From the NCBI RefSeq assembly GCF_003675385.1, contig NZ_RCWZ01000002.1, forward strand, positions 372,001 through 436,000: 64,000 nt of DNA. The letters are read 5' to 3'. Source of the DNA: Mucilaginibacter kameinonensis. GTDB taxonomy: Bacteria > Bacteroidota > Bacteroidia > Sphingobacteriales > Sphingobacteriaceae. Every line of letters starts with the position of its first letter. Position 1 is the stretch's first letter. The notes under the pieces were generated by a model. It ran no database searches. It saw nothing but the letters and a program-made list of their open reading frames with translations, and was not told where the DNA came from. The translations under genes and the position numbers were made by a program. Below are positions 15,492 through 25,270 of the stretch, piece after piece.

Positions 15492-17075
15492 TTATAACCC
15501 GTTAATAATAGCTTCCGATACAACTTCTCCAATCATCATGGTAGCCGCATTGGTATTAGCGGATGTTATAGTCGGCATAACCGAAGCATCAGCAATTCTC
15601 AGCCCGGTAATACCATGTACTTTTAGCTGGCTGTCAACAACTGCATCTGATCCTACGCCCATTTTACAAGTGCCTACCGGGTGGAAATAGGAGGTAAGAG
15701 CATCCCGGATAAAATCTTCGATGGCTTTTTTACCGATAATGTTTTTAGGCGCGATCCATCTTTTGGTGATGTTTTTGAAAGCTGGCTGCGAAATAAGATC
15801 CATGCCAATTTCTACGCCTGCAACAAGGGCCTGCAAATCTTCAGGCTCGGAAATAAAGTTCGGCTGAATTTCAAGAGGGCCATCATGACGGGCTGTTTTC
15901 ATTTTAAGATACCCTTTACTTTTCGGTTGTACCAAGCCTGGCACCAGGCAAAAAACATTTTCAGGCACATCGTACTGTTGTGCAATCTCGTGAGTTAAGT
16001 AAGGCACCTGTAATGGTAAATACATTAAATCAGGTACTTGTAATGCCGGTTTGCTTTTCCATAGCGCGGTACTTCCCGCCAGGTTATTATTACGGATACC
16101 GAGCGGAATATTTGTTTCAAAACACAAACCTGCAACCAGGGGATGATCCTGCAGGTTTTTACCTACTCCCTCCAAATTAATTATACTTTTTATACCAAGC
16201 TTTTTAAGTTCTTCGCTATCACCTATCCCCGAAAGCATCAGGATCCTGGGCGTGTCTATAGCACCTGCAGATAGTATAACTTCCTTATCAGCCAATACAG
16301 TATACATCTCGCCATTTAACTCAAAGTCGAGGCCCTGGCAATGGGTATCATGAAAATTAAGCTTTAAAACTTTGGCGTGCGTCAGGATAGTGAGGTTATT
16401 ATGATCCATCACCGGTTTAAGGTATTCGGTTGGGCTCGACCGCTTGCCATCGCGAACATTTAGAACCATTTTTCCTACACCTTCGGGGGCTGGTCCGTTG
16501 GTATCCTCAAGTACCCGCATGCCATAAGTTCGGCCGGCCTCAATTAAAGCAGCTGGCACAAAATGAAGGTTTTTCGCATTTTCAATAGCAATTGGGCCGT
16601 TTGCTCCGTGGAAGTCGGTTGCTCCGCCTTCCCAGTCTTCAATTTTTTTGAAGAAAGGTAACACCGAATTGTAATCCCAACCGGTATTTCCTGCTGCTGC
16701 CCATCCATCATAATCGGCTTGGTTTCCCCGCGTCCAGGTAATGGCATTAATACTTCCGGATCCACCAAGCACCTTGCCTCGCGGAACAGGTATAATCCTG
16801 TTATTGATAAACGTTGTTGGCTCATAAGCATAAAAATAATCATGCGGGGCGCCAATATTGTGCACCCATTGCATTGGCTCGGCAATGCTTTCAATTCCGG
16901 CATCTGAGCCTCCTGCTTCCAGTAATAGTACAGAAACGCCTGCGGTACCCGCTAAACGGCGAGCGATAACGCAGCCTGCAGAGCCGGCACCCACAATAAT
17001 GAAATCGTATTTGTTTTTTATTGGGGGCAAAGCCCCTTTGTTGCCCTCACTGTAACTTGATTTTTCGTTTGTCAT
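15492..17075 (-). CDS. GMC family FAD oxidoreductase (choline/alcohol dehydrogenase-like)
   Basis: 527 aa. FAD-binding Rossmann start DFIIVGAGSAGCVIARRLAG (residue 25), the GMC signature GKVLGGSGSINAITWTRGN (about 101) and the active-site motif SYFHPVGTCKMG (about 466) with its His. Members oxidise primary or secondary alcohols to aldehydes or ketones and reduce FAD. The substrate cannot be read from sequence. No signal peptide. A nearby aldehyde dehydrogenase (21027) could use an aldehyde product, but the genes are 5.5 kb apart. Immediately outside the att-like repeat. Confidence 0.93.
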   Translation of the reverse strand: MTNEKSSYSEGNKGALPPIKNKYDFIIVGAGSAGCVIARRLAGTAGVSVLLLEAGGSDAGIESIAEPMQWVHNIGAPHDYFYAYEPTTFINNRIIPVPRGKVLGGSGSINAITWTRGNQADYDGWAAAGNTGWDYNSVLPFFKKIEDWEGGATDFHGANGPIAIENAKNLHFVPAALIEAGRTYGMRVLEDTNGPAPEGVGKMVLNVRDGKRSSPTEYLKPVMDHNNLTILTHAKVLKLNFHDTHCQGLDFELNGEMYTVLADKEVILSAGAIDTPRILMLSGIGDSEELKKLGIKSIINLEGVGKNLQDHPLVAGLCFETNIPLGIRNNNLAGSTALWKSKPALQVPDLMYLPLQVPYLTHEIAQQYDVPENVFCLVPGLVQPKSKGYLKMKTARHDGPLEIQPNFISEPEDLQALVAGVEIGMDLISQPAFKNITKRWIAPKNIIGKKAIEDFIRDALTSYFHPVGTCKMGVGSDAVVDSQLKVHGITGLRIADASVMPTITSANTNAATMMIGEVVSEAIINGL

Positions 17076-17218
17076 AGGAATGAATTTTAATAATGCTCAA
17101 AATTAGATCTGGCAGGTAGCTCTATCTATACCGCAAAGCGGGGGAATGTATCCTCTGTTTTGGGGAGGTTATCAACGTGTAACTCGGTTGTAATTAACCA
17201 GCGTAAACCATTGGTTTC

Positions 17219-18004
17219 TTATCGAAAACAATCCGAAGCGAAAGCCCCGATAAGCATAGCAAGTGCGGCAGGTTGGTCCAGTTCGATGCAATGACCGGCT
17301 TCCGGAATCTTAAAAATCTTATTCCTCCATTTTGGGAGACCTGATTGTTCAAGATAATCAGTTTGAATAAGCCGCTCCTCAGAGCCATACGCGACAGTGA
17401 TTGGTAGATTGGCTGCAATAAGATTGGCTATTTTATCTGTTGTATTGGGCATTCTAAGCGAGTTGCCGAGCGCTGCTCTAAACTGGGGATCTGTTTTTTT
17501 GAATACCATTTTGTAATGATCCTTTATAGGCTGATTGTCTTTGAAAATAAAGTGGCCAATCAAAAAGTCTATTTCATCATCAGCAGGAGTTGCTTTGAAG
17601 GCAGCGGCAACCGAAACGCCGGGCTGGATCATATCTTTCACTGTTATGCTCCCGGATGTAAGCATCGCTCCGCATAAAAAGATTCCCTTACAGTTAGGCG
17701 GAAATGCTTTCATCTCACCGATAATGCTTGTGCCAAGTGACGTTCCTACCAGGATAAATTCTTTTTCATGTATCTGGGCTAAAAATGCATTAAGGTGCGC
17801 CGCGAGCCCTTTTGTTGTATAATCTGCATCCGGGTTATTACTTCTGAATGATAAACCATGCCCGGGCAGATCGACAGCGATGAGCATATACTTTTGAAGT
17901 GCATTTTGGATAACTACGCTGTCCCAGGTATGTAATGATTGTGAATTGCCATGGACGAAAATGATAGCACTTTGGCTATGGCCGGTTTTTCTGTAATTAA
18001 GCAT
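17219..18004 (-). CDS. alpha/beta hydrolase
   Basis: 261 aa, cytoplasmic. Canonical order: oxyanion loop FVHGNSQSLHTWDS (residue 17), VDLPGHGLS (about 49), nucleophile elbow LVGTSLGTSIIG with the Ser (about 92) and the catalytic His in EAGHCIELDQP (about 238). Such proteins hydrolyse esters, lactones or amides, and C-C bonds in some cases; the substrate is unknown. It follows the lipoprotein hydrolase on the same strand after 208 bp, probably with its own promoter. Confidence 0.88.
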   Translation of the reverse strand: MLNYRKTGHSQSAIIFVHGNSQSLHTWDSVVIQNALQKYMLIAVDLPGHGLSFRSNNPDADYTTKGLAAHLNAFLAQIHEKEFILVGTSLGTSIIGEMKAFPPNCKGIFLCGAMLTSGSITVKDMIQPGVSVAAAFKATPADDEIDFLIGHFIFKDNQPIKDHYKMVFKKTDPQFRAALGNSLRMPNTTDKIANLIAANLPITVAYGSEERLIQTDYLEQSGLPKWRNKIFKIPEAGHCIELDQPAALAMLIGAFASDCFR

Positions 18005-18212
18005 ATGGTAATTGTGTTTGCTATTGCCAAATAAATTGTGGTTGTAACAGCTTTTTTAGAGAGGGGCCCAATTTGGGATATAAATACCGGCGCCAGGCAC
18101 AATAAGATTTATCTTTTTGTAACCTGGCCGCGGTTTGTGAACCTTTCTTGAACATGACCTTTTTGACAGGAACCACAGGTACCGCTATACCGGTATTTTA
18201 ATTCAATTCAAC

Positions 18213-19166
18213 TTATTTGGCGAGGAAGTTTATAGCTTCCTGCACAAACTCATCATGATACTGAAATACTGCCGCGTGTCCGGCATCAGGATAAGTAATT
18301 AAGTCGGCGTTTGGGATGTTTTTGTAGAGGTTTACCGCATTAATTACCGGAACAGGAATATCTTGCTGCCCCTGGGCTATTAATACCGGTTGCTTTATTG
18401 TTTTTAGTTCGTTAAACGCGTTTGGATAAGGTTGCGCCCATCCCAACACGGCTGTTAGCTGGGTCCCGCCACTTTGTTCGTTTACAGGCAGGTCCCGGTC
18501 GGTAGTACGTTTTTGTGTTCTGGCATAGGATTCTTTTCCTGCGGCTATGCTTTTTTCCGAGCTTGTGAAAGCAAAACGTAAAAGACTTTCTTCCGGAGTT
18601 AACCCTGCAGCGGCAGCTAACAAATTAGGCAGGTTTGAAAGGCCTTCACTTCCTTTAGGACCTGTTCCGGTAAGGATAATCTTATTGACAAGTTCGGGAT
18701 GCGTAAGCACCAATTGCTGGCTGATAAAACTTCCCATCGAGAAGCCCATAATATTAACCTTGGTATAGCCCAACGCCTTAATGAAATTGGCGGCATCGCT
18801 TGCCATTGCCGTAATATTATCCGGTGTAGTTCCTTTGGATGAGCCAACGCCTTGATTGTCAAATATGATTACTTTGTACTTTTGAGCCAAACCGTTTGTG
18901 ATTGCAGGGTCCCAGTCATCCATTGAACCACCCAATGCCGATAACATAACCAGGGGGATGCCGTCCTTATCTCCCAAAATCCGGTAAGCATAGCTGTTGC
19001 CGGCTACATCAATAAATTTAGTAGGAGCGGTTTGATGATAATCAACAATCGCGGTTGATGTTCCTTTACCCGGTCCGTTGTCTTTCTTGCAGGATGCAAG
19101 GCCGAGAGCCAGGATGGATAAAATGATCAATTGTTTTGTGGACCTGAATAGCGTTCTGTTTTTCAT
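18213..19166 (-). CDS. alpha/beta hydrolase lipoprotein
   Basis: 317 aa. Lipoprotein signal with lipobox LGLASC (Cys at residue 25), so it should be anchored in an envelope membrane. The hydrolase core has FDNQGVGSSKG, the nucleophile elbow IMGFSMGSFISQQ (about residue 141) and the His motif YPDAGHAAVFQ (about 294). Substrate unknown; a periplasmic esterase is the plain reading. A perfect TACTTTTG -7 element lies 33 bp upstream. It is one of five alpha/beta hydrolases between 17 and 32 kb. Confidence 0.88.
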   Translation of the reverse strand: MKNRTLFRSTKQLIILSILALGLASCKKDNGPGKGTSTAIVDYHQTAPTKFIDVAGNSYAYRILGDKDGIPLVMLSALGGSMDDWDPAITNGLAQKYKVIIFDNQGVGSSKGTTPDNITAMASDAANFIKALGYTKVNIMGFSMGSFISQQLVLTHPELVNKIILTGTGPKGSEGLSNLPNLLAAAAGLTPEESLLRFAFTSSEKSIAAGKESYARTQKRTTDRDLPVNEQSGGTQLTAVLGWAQPYPNAFNELKTIKQPVLIAQGQQDIPVPVINAVNLYKNIPNADLITYPDAGHAAVFQYHDEFVQEAINFLAK

Positions 19167-19198
19167 AGATAGAGGATTTTATGCCTTAATTGACGCTG

Positions 19199-19206
19199 CA
19201 AAAGTA
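19199..19206 (-). promoter_or_regulatory. -7 element of the hydrolase lipoprotein gene
   Basis: Minus strand TACTTTTG, full match to TAnnTTTG, 33 bp before the start. No clear -33. Confidence 0.45.
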
Positions 19207-19319
19207 TTTTTTGAGGCAGCCTTGCCTAATCACGACTTGCCGAACTATACAAATTGGATGCTGAAACAGCCAACTTTGGCAGCCGAATGCGACCGTGACA
19301 GGGGCGGGATCATAAAAAT

Positions 19320-19736
19320 TTACTGCTCAAGTACCGGGGCATCCGTTATTTTTTCAAGCACCGATGCGGGCAGATAAGGCCTTCCGCCGGTTGCCGGGAC
19401 GCAGGTGCCCGTGAAAACGGCCTGCGTCATTAATTTGTTATTGCAAACGATAGTTTGTTTAAAATGTAGCTTTGGCAAGCCCTCTTTATCTTTATATAGG
19501 GTACAGGTAACCTTGAACTCGTCGCCCCGCTTCAGGGACCTGATAAAACTGATGGTATAACCTGAAAGTACCATATAGATGCCGTTTTTAGCCTCCGTTT
19601 CAAAATCGAAACCCAGTATTTCCCTGATATAATCATGCCTGCAGTATTCCATGTAAAAGGGATAGTAAAGGCCATCCATGATTTCCTGAACATCTATATG
19701 TTCGTCTTTGGCAACGTAAGTTTTTGAATATTCCAT
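19320..19736 (-). CDS. hotdog-fold acyl-CoA thioesterase-like protein (4HBT type)
   Basis: 138 aa, the size of a single hotdog domain. The segment VQEIMDGLYYPFYMEYCRHDYI resembles the long helix region of 4-hydroxybenzoyl-CoA thioesterases, with the acidic residue before it as the probable catalytic Asp; later strands SFIRSLKRGDEFKVTC fit the family. It would hydrolyse an acyl-CoA or acyl-carrier thioester in the cytoplasm. It is single, divergent from the hydrolase at 19959, with TACTTTTG at 19767-19760. Confidence 0.78.
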   Translation of the reverse strand: MEYSKTYVAKDEHIDVQEIMDGLYYPFYMEYCRHDYIREILGFDFETEAKNGIYMVLSGYTISFIRSLKRGDEFKVTCTLYKDKEGLPKLHFKQTIVCNNKLMTQAVFTGTCVPATGGRPYLPASVLEKITDAPVLEQ

Positions 19737-19759
19737 GATTTTTTAATTTCTGACGGGAG

Positions 19760-19767
19760 CAAAAGTA
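19760..19767 (-). promoter_or_regulatory. -7 element of the thioesterase-like gene
   Basis: Minus strand TACTTTTG, 24 bp before the start codon. Confidence 0.45.
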
Positions 19768-19958
19768 TCCGTCGCTCCTGTTTGGGGAAATCACCAAAAT
19801 GAGGGATATCAACTCACCGCCAATTCCGACAACGTCCCCGAATTAGGTGATAGCCGATTTGTTCTGAAGCGCTGAATTTTGCGTTCACCATAACTAAAGT
19901 TCTGGAATAGTCTGGATTTGACGGACAAACAGAACTTTTCAGATACCTTGAAAATAAT

Positions 19959-20873
19959 ATGACAACTAAAATCACCATTCCAAACCGCCTTGCAGAGGGC
20001 GAACACTTTGCGGAAGTAAACAACATTATCATACATTATTATGTGGCCGGTAGTGGCCCCGTATTACTGCTTCCATCGCCAGGTTGGGGGCCATCGGTAA
20101 ATTATATTATGCCTTTACCGCTTTTTGAGCAATATTTTACCATGGTGTATTTCGATACGAGGCACAGCGGAAAATCGACCGGGCCGGAAGACAGTACACA
20201 ATATGCACTCGATAATTTTATAGCCGATATAGACGCGCTCAGAATTTATCTCGGGCAATCCAAGGTTTATATCGCAGGCCATTCGGGGGGCGGCCACCAG
20301 GTACTTGAGTATGGGATTCAGCACAACGAAAATCTGTCAGGGATTATTGCCATCGACGCGATTGCAGCTACAGATGAATTGCGCGCCGAAGAAATGATGA
20401 AACGGATCATGAAGAAAAAGACCGAGCCCTTTTACCTTGAAAACCCGGAGTATTATGAAAAGGCTACCGCGTTTATGATGGGAATGGGAACAGATAAAAC
20501 GCCGCGTACATTGGAAGAGATCATCGGCACCATGGGCGGATTTTATTTTCATGACCCCAGCCTCGCCGCGAAGACCTTTCAAAACCTTGACCTGAATGAT
20601 ACTGTTTTCGCATACACTAATTCAAACGGCTTCCAGGGAAAGAATTTGCTTGGTGATTTGCACCGCATCACTGTGCCTGTATTGATAATTGTTGGCGATG
20701 ATGATTTCATTTGCGATCCTGTATCGCAGGCCGCCAGGATCCGTGCAAATATTGCCAATTCAAAGCTGGCTGTTATCAGCAATTGCGGCCACATGCCATG
20801 GATTGAACAGCCTGCTGAATTTTATGAACAGTGCGAAACCTGGTTTAGCGAACAGCAATTGAAGAAATCATGA
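19959..20873 (+). CDS. alpha/beta hydrolase (proline iminopeptidase-like)
   Basis: 304 aa. LLLPSPGWGPSVNYIMPL is the oxyanion region (residue 35), FDTRHSGKST follows, the nucleophile elbow is IAGHSGGGHQVLEYG (about 106), the acid lies in VGDDDFI (about 246) and the His in NCGHMPWIEQP (about 274). A cap domain spans about 130-215. The architecture is that of peptidase-S33-type hydrolases. Substrate unknown. No signal peptide. Confidence 0.88.
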   Translation: MTTKITIPNRLAEGEHFAEVNNIIIHYYVAGSGPVLLLPSPGWGPSVNYIMPLPLFEQYFTMVYFDTRHSGKSTGPEDSTQYALDNFIADIDALRIYLGQSKVYIAGHSGGGHQVLEYGIQHNENLSGIIAIDAIAATDELRAEEMMKRIMKKKTEPFYLENPEYYEKATAFMMGMGTDKTPRTLEEIIGTMGGFYFHDPSLAAKTFQNLDLNDTVFAYTNSNGFQGKNLLGDLHRITVPVLIIVGDDDFICDPVSQAARIRANIANSKLAVISNCGHMPWIEQPAEFYEQCETWFSEQQLKKS

Positions 20874-21026
20874 AATAGCATTTGCAAATCAGCGGCATCC
20901 AGGGTCAGGCCATAATGCTTAATGTCTGGTTCAGCAGGTATTTTGCCTGTTTTGAAGTAAAAGTATTATACTTTCCGGCGCAGAGATACCACCTTCGTTT
21001 CATAATTCTATCTTAAATATTTAATT

Positions 21027-22442
21027 ATGAAAACGATAAAAAGTGTTTATGTGAACGGAGCGTTCATTGAACCCCACGGTACCGAAATTGTAAGTGTCAT
21101 TTCTCCGCTTAACAAAAAAGAAATAGCCCAAATTGTTTATGCTGATGAACAGGATACTATTGCTGCAATTGAGGCGGCAAAGGCCGCGTTGCCAGCATAT
21201 AGTAAAAGCACAATAAATGAGCGCGTTGAATATCTGACAAAGATCAGCGCCGAAATTGAAAAGCGGATAGATGATCTTATCAATGCGACAACTTTGGAAT
21301 ATGGAGCTCCCGGTGAAAGAGCAAAGTGGGCTAATCTGATTGCTGCTACAACTTTTTCAAACCAGGCTGCAATGCTTCAGCAGTATTCATTTTCAAAGCA
21401 GGTGAATGAATCAATAGTTATCATGGAACCGGTTGGGGTGGCAGCATTGTTTACCCCCTGGAATGCTGTAGCCGGTTCAATTGCTATTAAAGTTGCGGCG
21501 GCGTTGGCGGCCGGTTGTACCATAATCCTTAAACCGAGTGAATTTGGATCATGGCAGGCCGAGATTATTATGGAATGTATTGCTGCTGCAGGTTTGCCGA
21601 ATGGTGTTGTTAATATGGTTAACGGGAACGGTGCAGTTATTACCAAGCCAATAATGGAAAGCAGTGAGGTTACTAAAATTTCATTTACCGGTTCTACTTT
21701 AGTTGGCAAAATCCTGGCAAAGCAGGCGGTAGATACCATGAAAAGGGTAACATTGGAGCTTGGTGGAAAATCGGCCAATATTTTATTGGAAGATGCGGAT
21801 TTTAGCAAAGCTATTCCTATGGCACTACAAGCCGGATTTATGAATAATGGTCAGGCCTGCATTGCCGGAACAAGATTATTGGTGCCGGAATCAAAACTTA
21901 ATGAAGTTAAGGACTTGCTAATCCGTGAATCGGCGAAATTTATTGTTGGTGATCCTTCTTCGGCAGATGTCAAAATAGGACCGCTTGCAAGTCAAAAACA
22001 ATATGATCGTATTCAGCAATATATTCAAACCGGAATAAGTGAAGGAGCAGAGCTTCTTACAGGTGGCTTAGGTCATCCGGAAGGTTTAGATAAAGGCTAT
22101 TACGTAAAGCCAACAATCTTCATCAATGTCAATAATGAGATGACTATCGCCGGGGAAGAAATCTTTGGCCCTGTATTGTCTGTAATTACTTATAGTAATG
22201 AAGAAGAAGCGATAGAAATTGCCAATAATTCTGAATATGGTTTGATGGCCTATGTTAGTTCTGCCGATGAAAACCGGGCGGCAAATGTTGCTTCTCAGCT
22301 TAAGGCAGGCAGGGTACTTATCAATACATTAAAACATGATCCTATGGCTCCATTCGGCGGTTATAAAAACTCAGGAATTGGCCGGGAAAATGGTGTTATC
22401 GGTTTGGAGGAATTTCTGGAGGCTAAAACACTGATCAGATAA
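21027..22442 (+). CDS. aldehyde dehydrogenase family protein
   Basis: 471 aa, NAD(P)-dependent. FTPWNAVAGSIAIKVAAALAAG (residues about 140-160) is the cofactor region, LELGGKSANI (about 247) holds the general-base Glu and NNGQACIAGTRLLV (about 276) the nucleophilic Cys. EIFGPVLSVITYSNEEEA and the C-terminal PFGGYKNSGIGRENG complete the family signature. It oxidises an aldehyde to the acid; the substrate is unknown. A convergent LytTR gene follows, with a shared terminator between. Confidence 0.94.
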   Translation: MKTIKSVYVNGAFIEPHGTEIVSVISPLNKKEIAQIVYADEQDTIAAIEAAKAALPAYSKSTINERVEYLTKISAEIEKRIDDLINATTLEYGAPGERAKWANLIAATTFSNQAAMLQQYSFSKQVNESIVIMEPVGVAALFTPWNAVAGSIAIKVAAALAAGCTIILKPSEFGSWQAEIIMECIAAAGLPNGVVNMVNGNGAVITKPIMESSEVTKISFTGSTLVGKILAKQAVDTMKRVTLELGGKSANILLEDADFSKAIPMALQAGFMNNGQACIAGTRLLVPESKLNEVKDLLIRESAKFIVGDPSSADVKIGPLASQKQYDRIQQYIQTGISEGAELLTGGLGHPEGLDKGYYVKPTIFINVNNEMTIAGEEIFGPVLSVITYSNEEEAIEIANNSEYGLMAYVSSADENRAANVASQLKAGRVLINTLKHDPMAPFGGYKNSGIGRENGVIGLEEFLEAKTLIR

Positions 22443-22504
22443 ATTTCTGGCAAGTATTAGATATTTAAGGAGCACCCGAGGCTAAAGTAAACAGCTGGAA
22501 TAAA

Positions 22505-22544
22505 TGAAAGGTCATTCTTCAATACAGAGGAATGACCTTTTAGG
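22505..22544. terminator. bidirectional terminator between aldehyde dehydrogenase and LytTR genes
   Basis: Perfect 11-bp stem AAAGGTCATTC / GAATGACCTTT with A/T runs on both flanks. Confidence 0.85.
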
Positions 22545-22561
22545 TAAGTAGATGCAGGGGG

Positions 22562-23170
22562 TTAACGGTTTTCCATCCAGGACAGAAAGAACGGCGATTT
22601 TTCTTTGTTAATAAGTAGTTTTTCAGGTGTTTCAATAACCAACCTGATATGCAGTTTACGCATGAAATAAAGTTCGGCTTCTTTGATTGCCTTGAAATTA
22701 ATAAGATATTGACGGTTGACGCGGAAAAACTGATCGGGGGAAACCGAACCAGTGATCTGATCCAGTGACTGGCTGAGCACATATTCCTGCTTATCAAAAC
22801 ACACCATCGATACAGCGTTATTCCTGATGTAAAAGAAAGCGATATTATCTGTTGCAACAGTGGTGTATTTGGGGTTTTTGAATACTAAAAAACTTTGTTT
22901 CCAACGCTTTGTTTTCTGTTGATAAACAACATCATCCAGGTCCACCCGATCTGAATGATGTTCATGAGGTTTTATAGCGTACACGATATGGTTTTCGTGC
23001 AGATTGTTGTTTTGTTTGAGCAGAACCTTGTTATGATTTAATTCATTATGATAAATTGTGTCATTGCCTCCAATGTAAAGGAGACAGTCTTTAATTAAAA
23101 TAAAGTCCGAATCAAATCCTTTTTTCTGGAAGTCGGTAACCGTGTTTGTTTTAGCGTTGTAGTTTTCCAT
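22562..23170 (-). CDS. LytTR-type DNA-binding protein without a receiver domain
   Basis: 202 aa. The C-terminal half is a LytTR domain: VATDNIAFFYIRNNAVSMVC, SLDQITGSVSPDQFFRVNRQYLIN (about 135-160) and the terminal LLINKEKSPFFLSWM. The N-terminal 100 residues do not show the D-D/D/K layout of a CheY receiver; they are polar with several His (KPHEHHSDRVDLDD). So either an unusual sensory domain or a remnant precedes the LytTR. Many LytTR proteins of Bacteroidota auto- or cross-regulate neighbouring genes; targets are not evident. Confidence 0.82.
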   Translation of the reverse strand: MENYNAKTNTVTDFQKKGFDSDFILIKDCLLYIGGNDTIYHNELNHNKVLLKQNNNLHENHIVYAIKPHEHHSDRVDLDDVVYQQKTKRWKQSFLVFKNPKYTTVATDNIAFFYIRNNAVSMVCFDKQEYVLSQSLDQITGSVSPDQFFRVNRQYLINFKAIKEAELYFMRKLHIRLVIETPEKLLINKEKSPFFLSWMENR

Positions 23171-23865
23171 TGCACAAATTCATTTTAGTTTATTAAACCG
23201 ATAGCTTTCCCGGCGAGCCCTCATCAGGTACTTCGCCATAAACATTTTAATAGATAACAGGGACCACTTATCAGCCGATTTAATTCCTGTTTGTTTGTAA
23301 TCTTTATTTTGATCGAGCAGTGAGTGTATAACGATAATTGAACAGCAGCCTGTGATCAAATGGGTGGAAATAAAGATTGCTTCCATTTATTTTAGATTTT
23401 AAAATTCTGATACAAAGTTTTATCGAGTCAAGGTAAAGCCGGATAAAACCATAAAAGGCACTATTAAAGCGGTTGGTTTTTCCGGATCGGATAATTGGTA
23501 TTTCGCAACAAGGCATTGTATCGGGCTTTTGTGTAGCGATACCTGGGGTAATATTCCATTGTTTTGTTTTCATTGCAGATATGGGTTTCGTGGTGTAAAC
23601 GATAACTCATAAATACAAATGATATACCAATAGTATTAAGTTATTGGTTATTAGTTATTTGTGTTGTTTTTATCTTGGCGGAGAATTGAGGCTATTTCAT
23701 GAAATCATGGCATTTCATGATGTAGGGTATGATGGAAAAAGGCAATCCCGGGTAGCAGGATTGCCTTTTTATGAAGTATCAGATCTTAGGTGTGCTTTGA
23801 AAGCATTGTATTAGCTATTCCATAGCTTTTTAACTGTATGGTTTCACTAATGGATTTATAACCTG
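23171..23865. other. 695-bp gap without a convincing gene
   Basis: Two overlapping short frames on the minus strand (89 and 68 codons) have no recognisable domain and are probably chance. The region holds a 12-bp palindrome ATTTCATGAAAT (23694-23705), the interrupted palindrome ATCATG-GCATTT-CATGAT (about 23704-23721) and a terminator. Confidence 0.4.
23735..23771. terminator. terminator after the epoxide-hydrolase-like gene
   Basis: Stem AAAAAGGCAATCC / GGATTGCCTTTTT, 13 bp perfect, loop 9 nt; effective on either strand. It is 95 bp after the minus-strand stop at 23866. Confidence 0.8.
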
Positions 23866-25137
23866 TTAGCGTACTGATTTAAATGCCGCTCTGATCTCTT
23901 CTGCTAATATTTGTGGTTGCTCCCAGGCTGCAAAATGGCCGCCATTGTTCACTTCATTAAAGTAGATCAGGTTGTGGTAGCAGCGTTCAGCCCAGGTTTT
24001 AGGTGCCTGATATATTTCGCCAGGGAAAACGGTAATAGCTACCGGCGTTGAAATTTCACGTGCGTTGAAATTATTGGAGTGATCTTCCCAATAGATCTGA
24101 GCAGCGGAAGTAGCGCTGTTGGTTAGCCAGTATAGTGATATATCGTCAAGTATCTCGTCGCGGGTAAGTACTTTTTCAGGTTCGCCTCCGCTGTATGTCC
24201 ACTGAACTATTTTGTCATACATCCAGGCAGCCTGGCCAACCGGCGAATCTGCAAGCGCATATCCCACAGTTTGCGGGCGGGTTACCATCATGGCAGAGTA
24301 GCCGCAATTATTTTTATAGAAGTTGTTCAACGATTCATAAGCAGCTTTTTCTTTGTCAGATAGCCCGGCAGGGGTTGCGTCTCCATTAGTCAGGTGCGCA
24401 GCGATATCTGGAGGTACCGTAGCAGGCATATTGATGTGAATGGCTAAAAGGCCCGGTACATGTTGTAAAGCCATGCGTTGGGAGATCACGGAACCGCAAT
24501 CACCTCCTTGTGATACAAATTGTTTATAACCCAAACGGTTCATCAATTCGCCCCATGCCCTGGCAATATGATCAGAATCCCAGCCGGTATTGGCAGGTTG
24601 CCCCGAAAAGCCAAAGCCTGGTAAAGAAGGGATCACAACGTCAAAAGCATCTTCGGCTTTACCTCCGTGTGCTGTTGGATTAGTAAGCGGATCAATCACT
24701 TTCAGTAGTTCAAATATCGAACCAGGCCAGCCATGCGTCATGATCAGCGGCAGGGCTTTAGAGTGTTTGGAACGCACGTGAATGAACTGGATGTCAAGAC
24801 CGTCGATATTGGTCACAAACATAGGCAGCGCATTTAATTTGGCTTCGCCTTTGCGCCAGTCATAGTCAGATACCCAGTAGTTCACCAGGTTTTGAAGTTG
24901 TTGTTTACGCAGGCCTTGCGATTCGTTATTTACAGTTTCGCGACCAGGCCAGCGCGTGGCAAGCAATCTTTTTTTAAGGTCGGCGAGTTGTTCATCAGTA
25001 ACATGAACATGAAAAGGGCGAATGCTTTTATCATTCTTATTTACGGCAGATTGGGTTTGGGCTTTACTTTGCAAAGTAAACAGCCCCATAGCAGCGCAAA
25101 AAAACGCGGACAGCAAGGTGGTTTTTAGGTTTCTCAT
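23866..25137 (-). CDS. exported epoxide-hydrolase-type alpha/beta hydrolase (EHN domain)
   Basis: 423 aa. N-terminal Sec signal (hydrophobic to about residue 26, then AQTQ). An epoxide-hydrolase N-terminal domain follows: RPFHVHVTDEQLADLKKRLL and TRWPGRE (about 42-75). The core has the oxyanion motif HGWPGS, the nucleophile motif SQGGDCGSVIS with Asp (usual family form GGDWG) and GGHFAAWEQP with the catalytic His. Relatives open epoxides such as juvenile hormone or xenobiotics; the substrate here is unknown and an exported form is less common. A TACTTTCG promoter element is upstream. Confidence 0.9.
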   Translation of the reverse strand: MRNLKTTLLSAFFCAAMGLFTLQSKAQTQSAVNKNDKSIRPFHVHVTDEQLADLKKRLLATRWPGRETVNNESQGLRKQQLQNLVNYWVSDYDWRKGEAKLNALPMFVTNIDGLDIQFIHVRSKHSKALPLIMTHGWPGSIFELLKVIDPLTNPTAHGGKAEDAFDVVIPSLPGFGFSGQPANTGWDSDHIARAWGELMNRLGYKQFVSQGGDCGSVISQRMALQHVPGLLAIHINMPATVPPDIAAHLTNGDATPAGLSDKEKAAYESLNNFYKNNCGYSAMMVTRPQTVGYALADSPVGQAAWMYDKIVQWTYSGGEPEKVLTRDEILDDISLYWLTNSATSAAQIYWEDHSNNFNAREISTPVAITVFPGEIYQAPKTWAERCYHNLIYFNEVNNGGHFAAWEQPQILAEEIRAAFKSVR

Positions 25138-25160
25138 AGTAATTTATTTAATTAACTATG

Positions 25161-25168
25161 CGAAAGTA
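25161..25168 (-). promoter_or_regulatory. -7 element of the epoxide-hydrolase-like gene
   Basis: Minus strand TACTTTCG, one mismatch to TAnnTTTG, 24 bp before the ATG; suggests separate transcription from the MFS gene upstream. Confidence 0.4.
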
Positions 25169-25270
25169 TCCCTTAGGGATACCGGCCACCATTGATACAT
25201 AGCTTAACCAGACAAATTGAATGCTGACTTAGACATCTCAGTTTTAATGCTGATTAGATCTGCAGAAAAA

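Noticed and set aside
23180..23573. Two overlapping short frames (89 and 68 codons) upstream of the LytTR gene
   Set aside because: No recognisable domain, they overlap each other in different frames, and there is no clear promoter; treated as chance.
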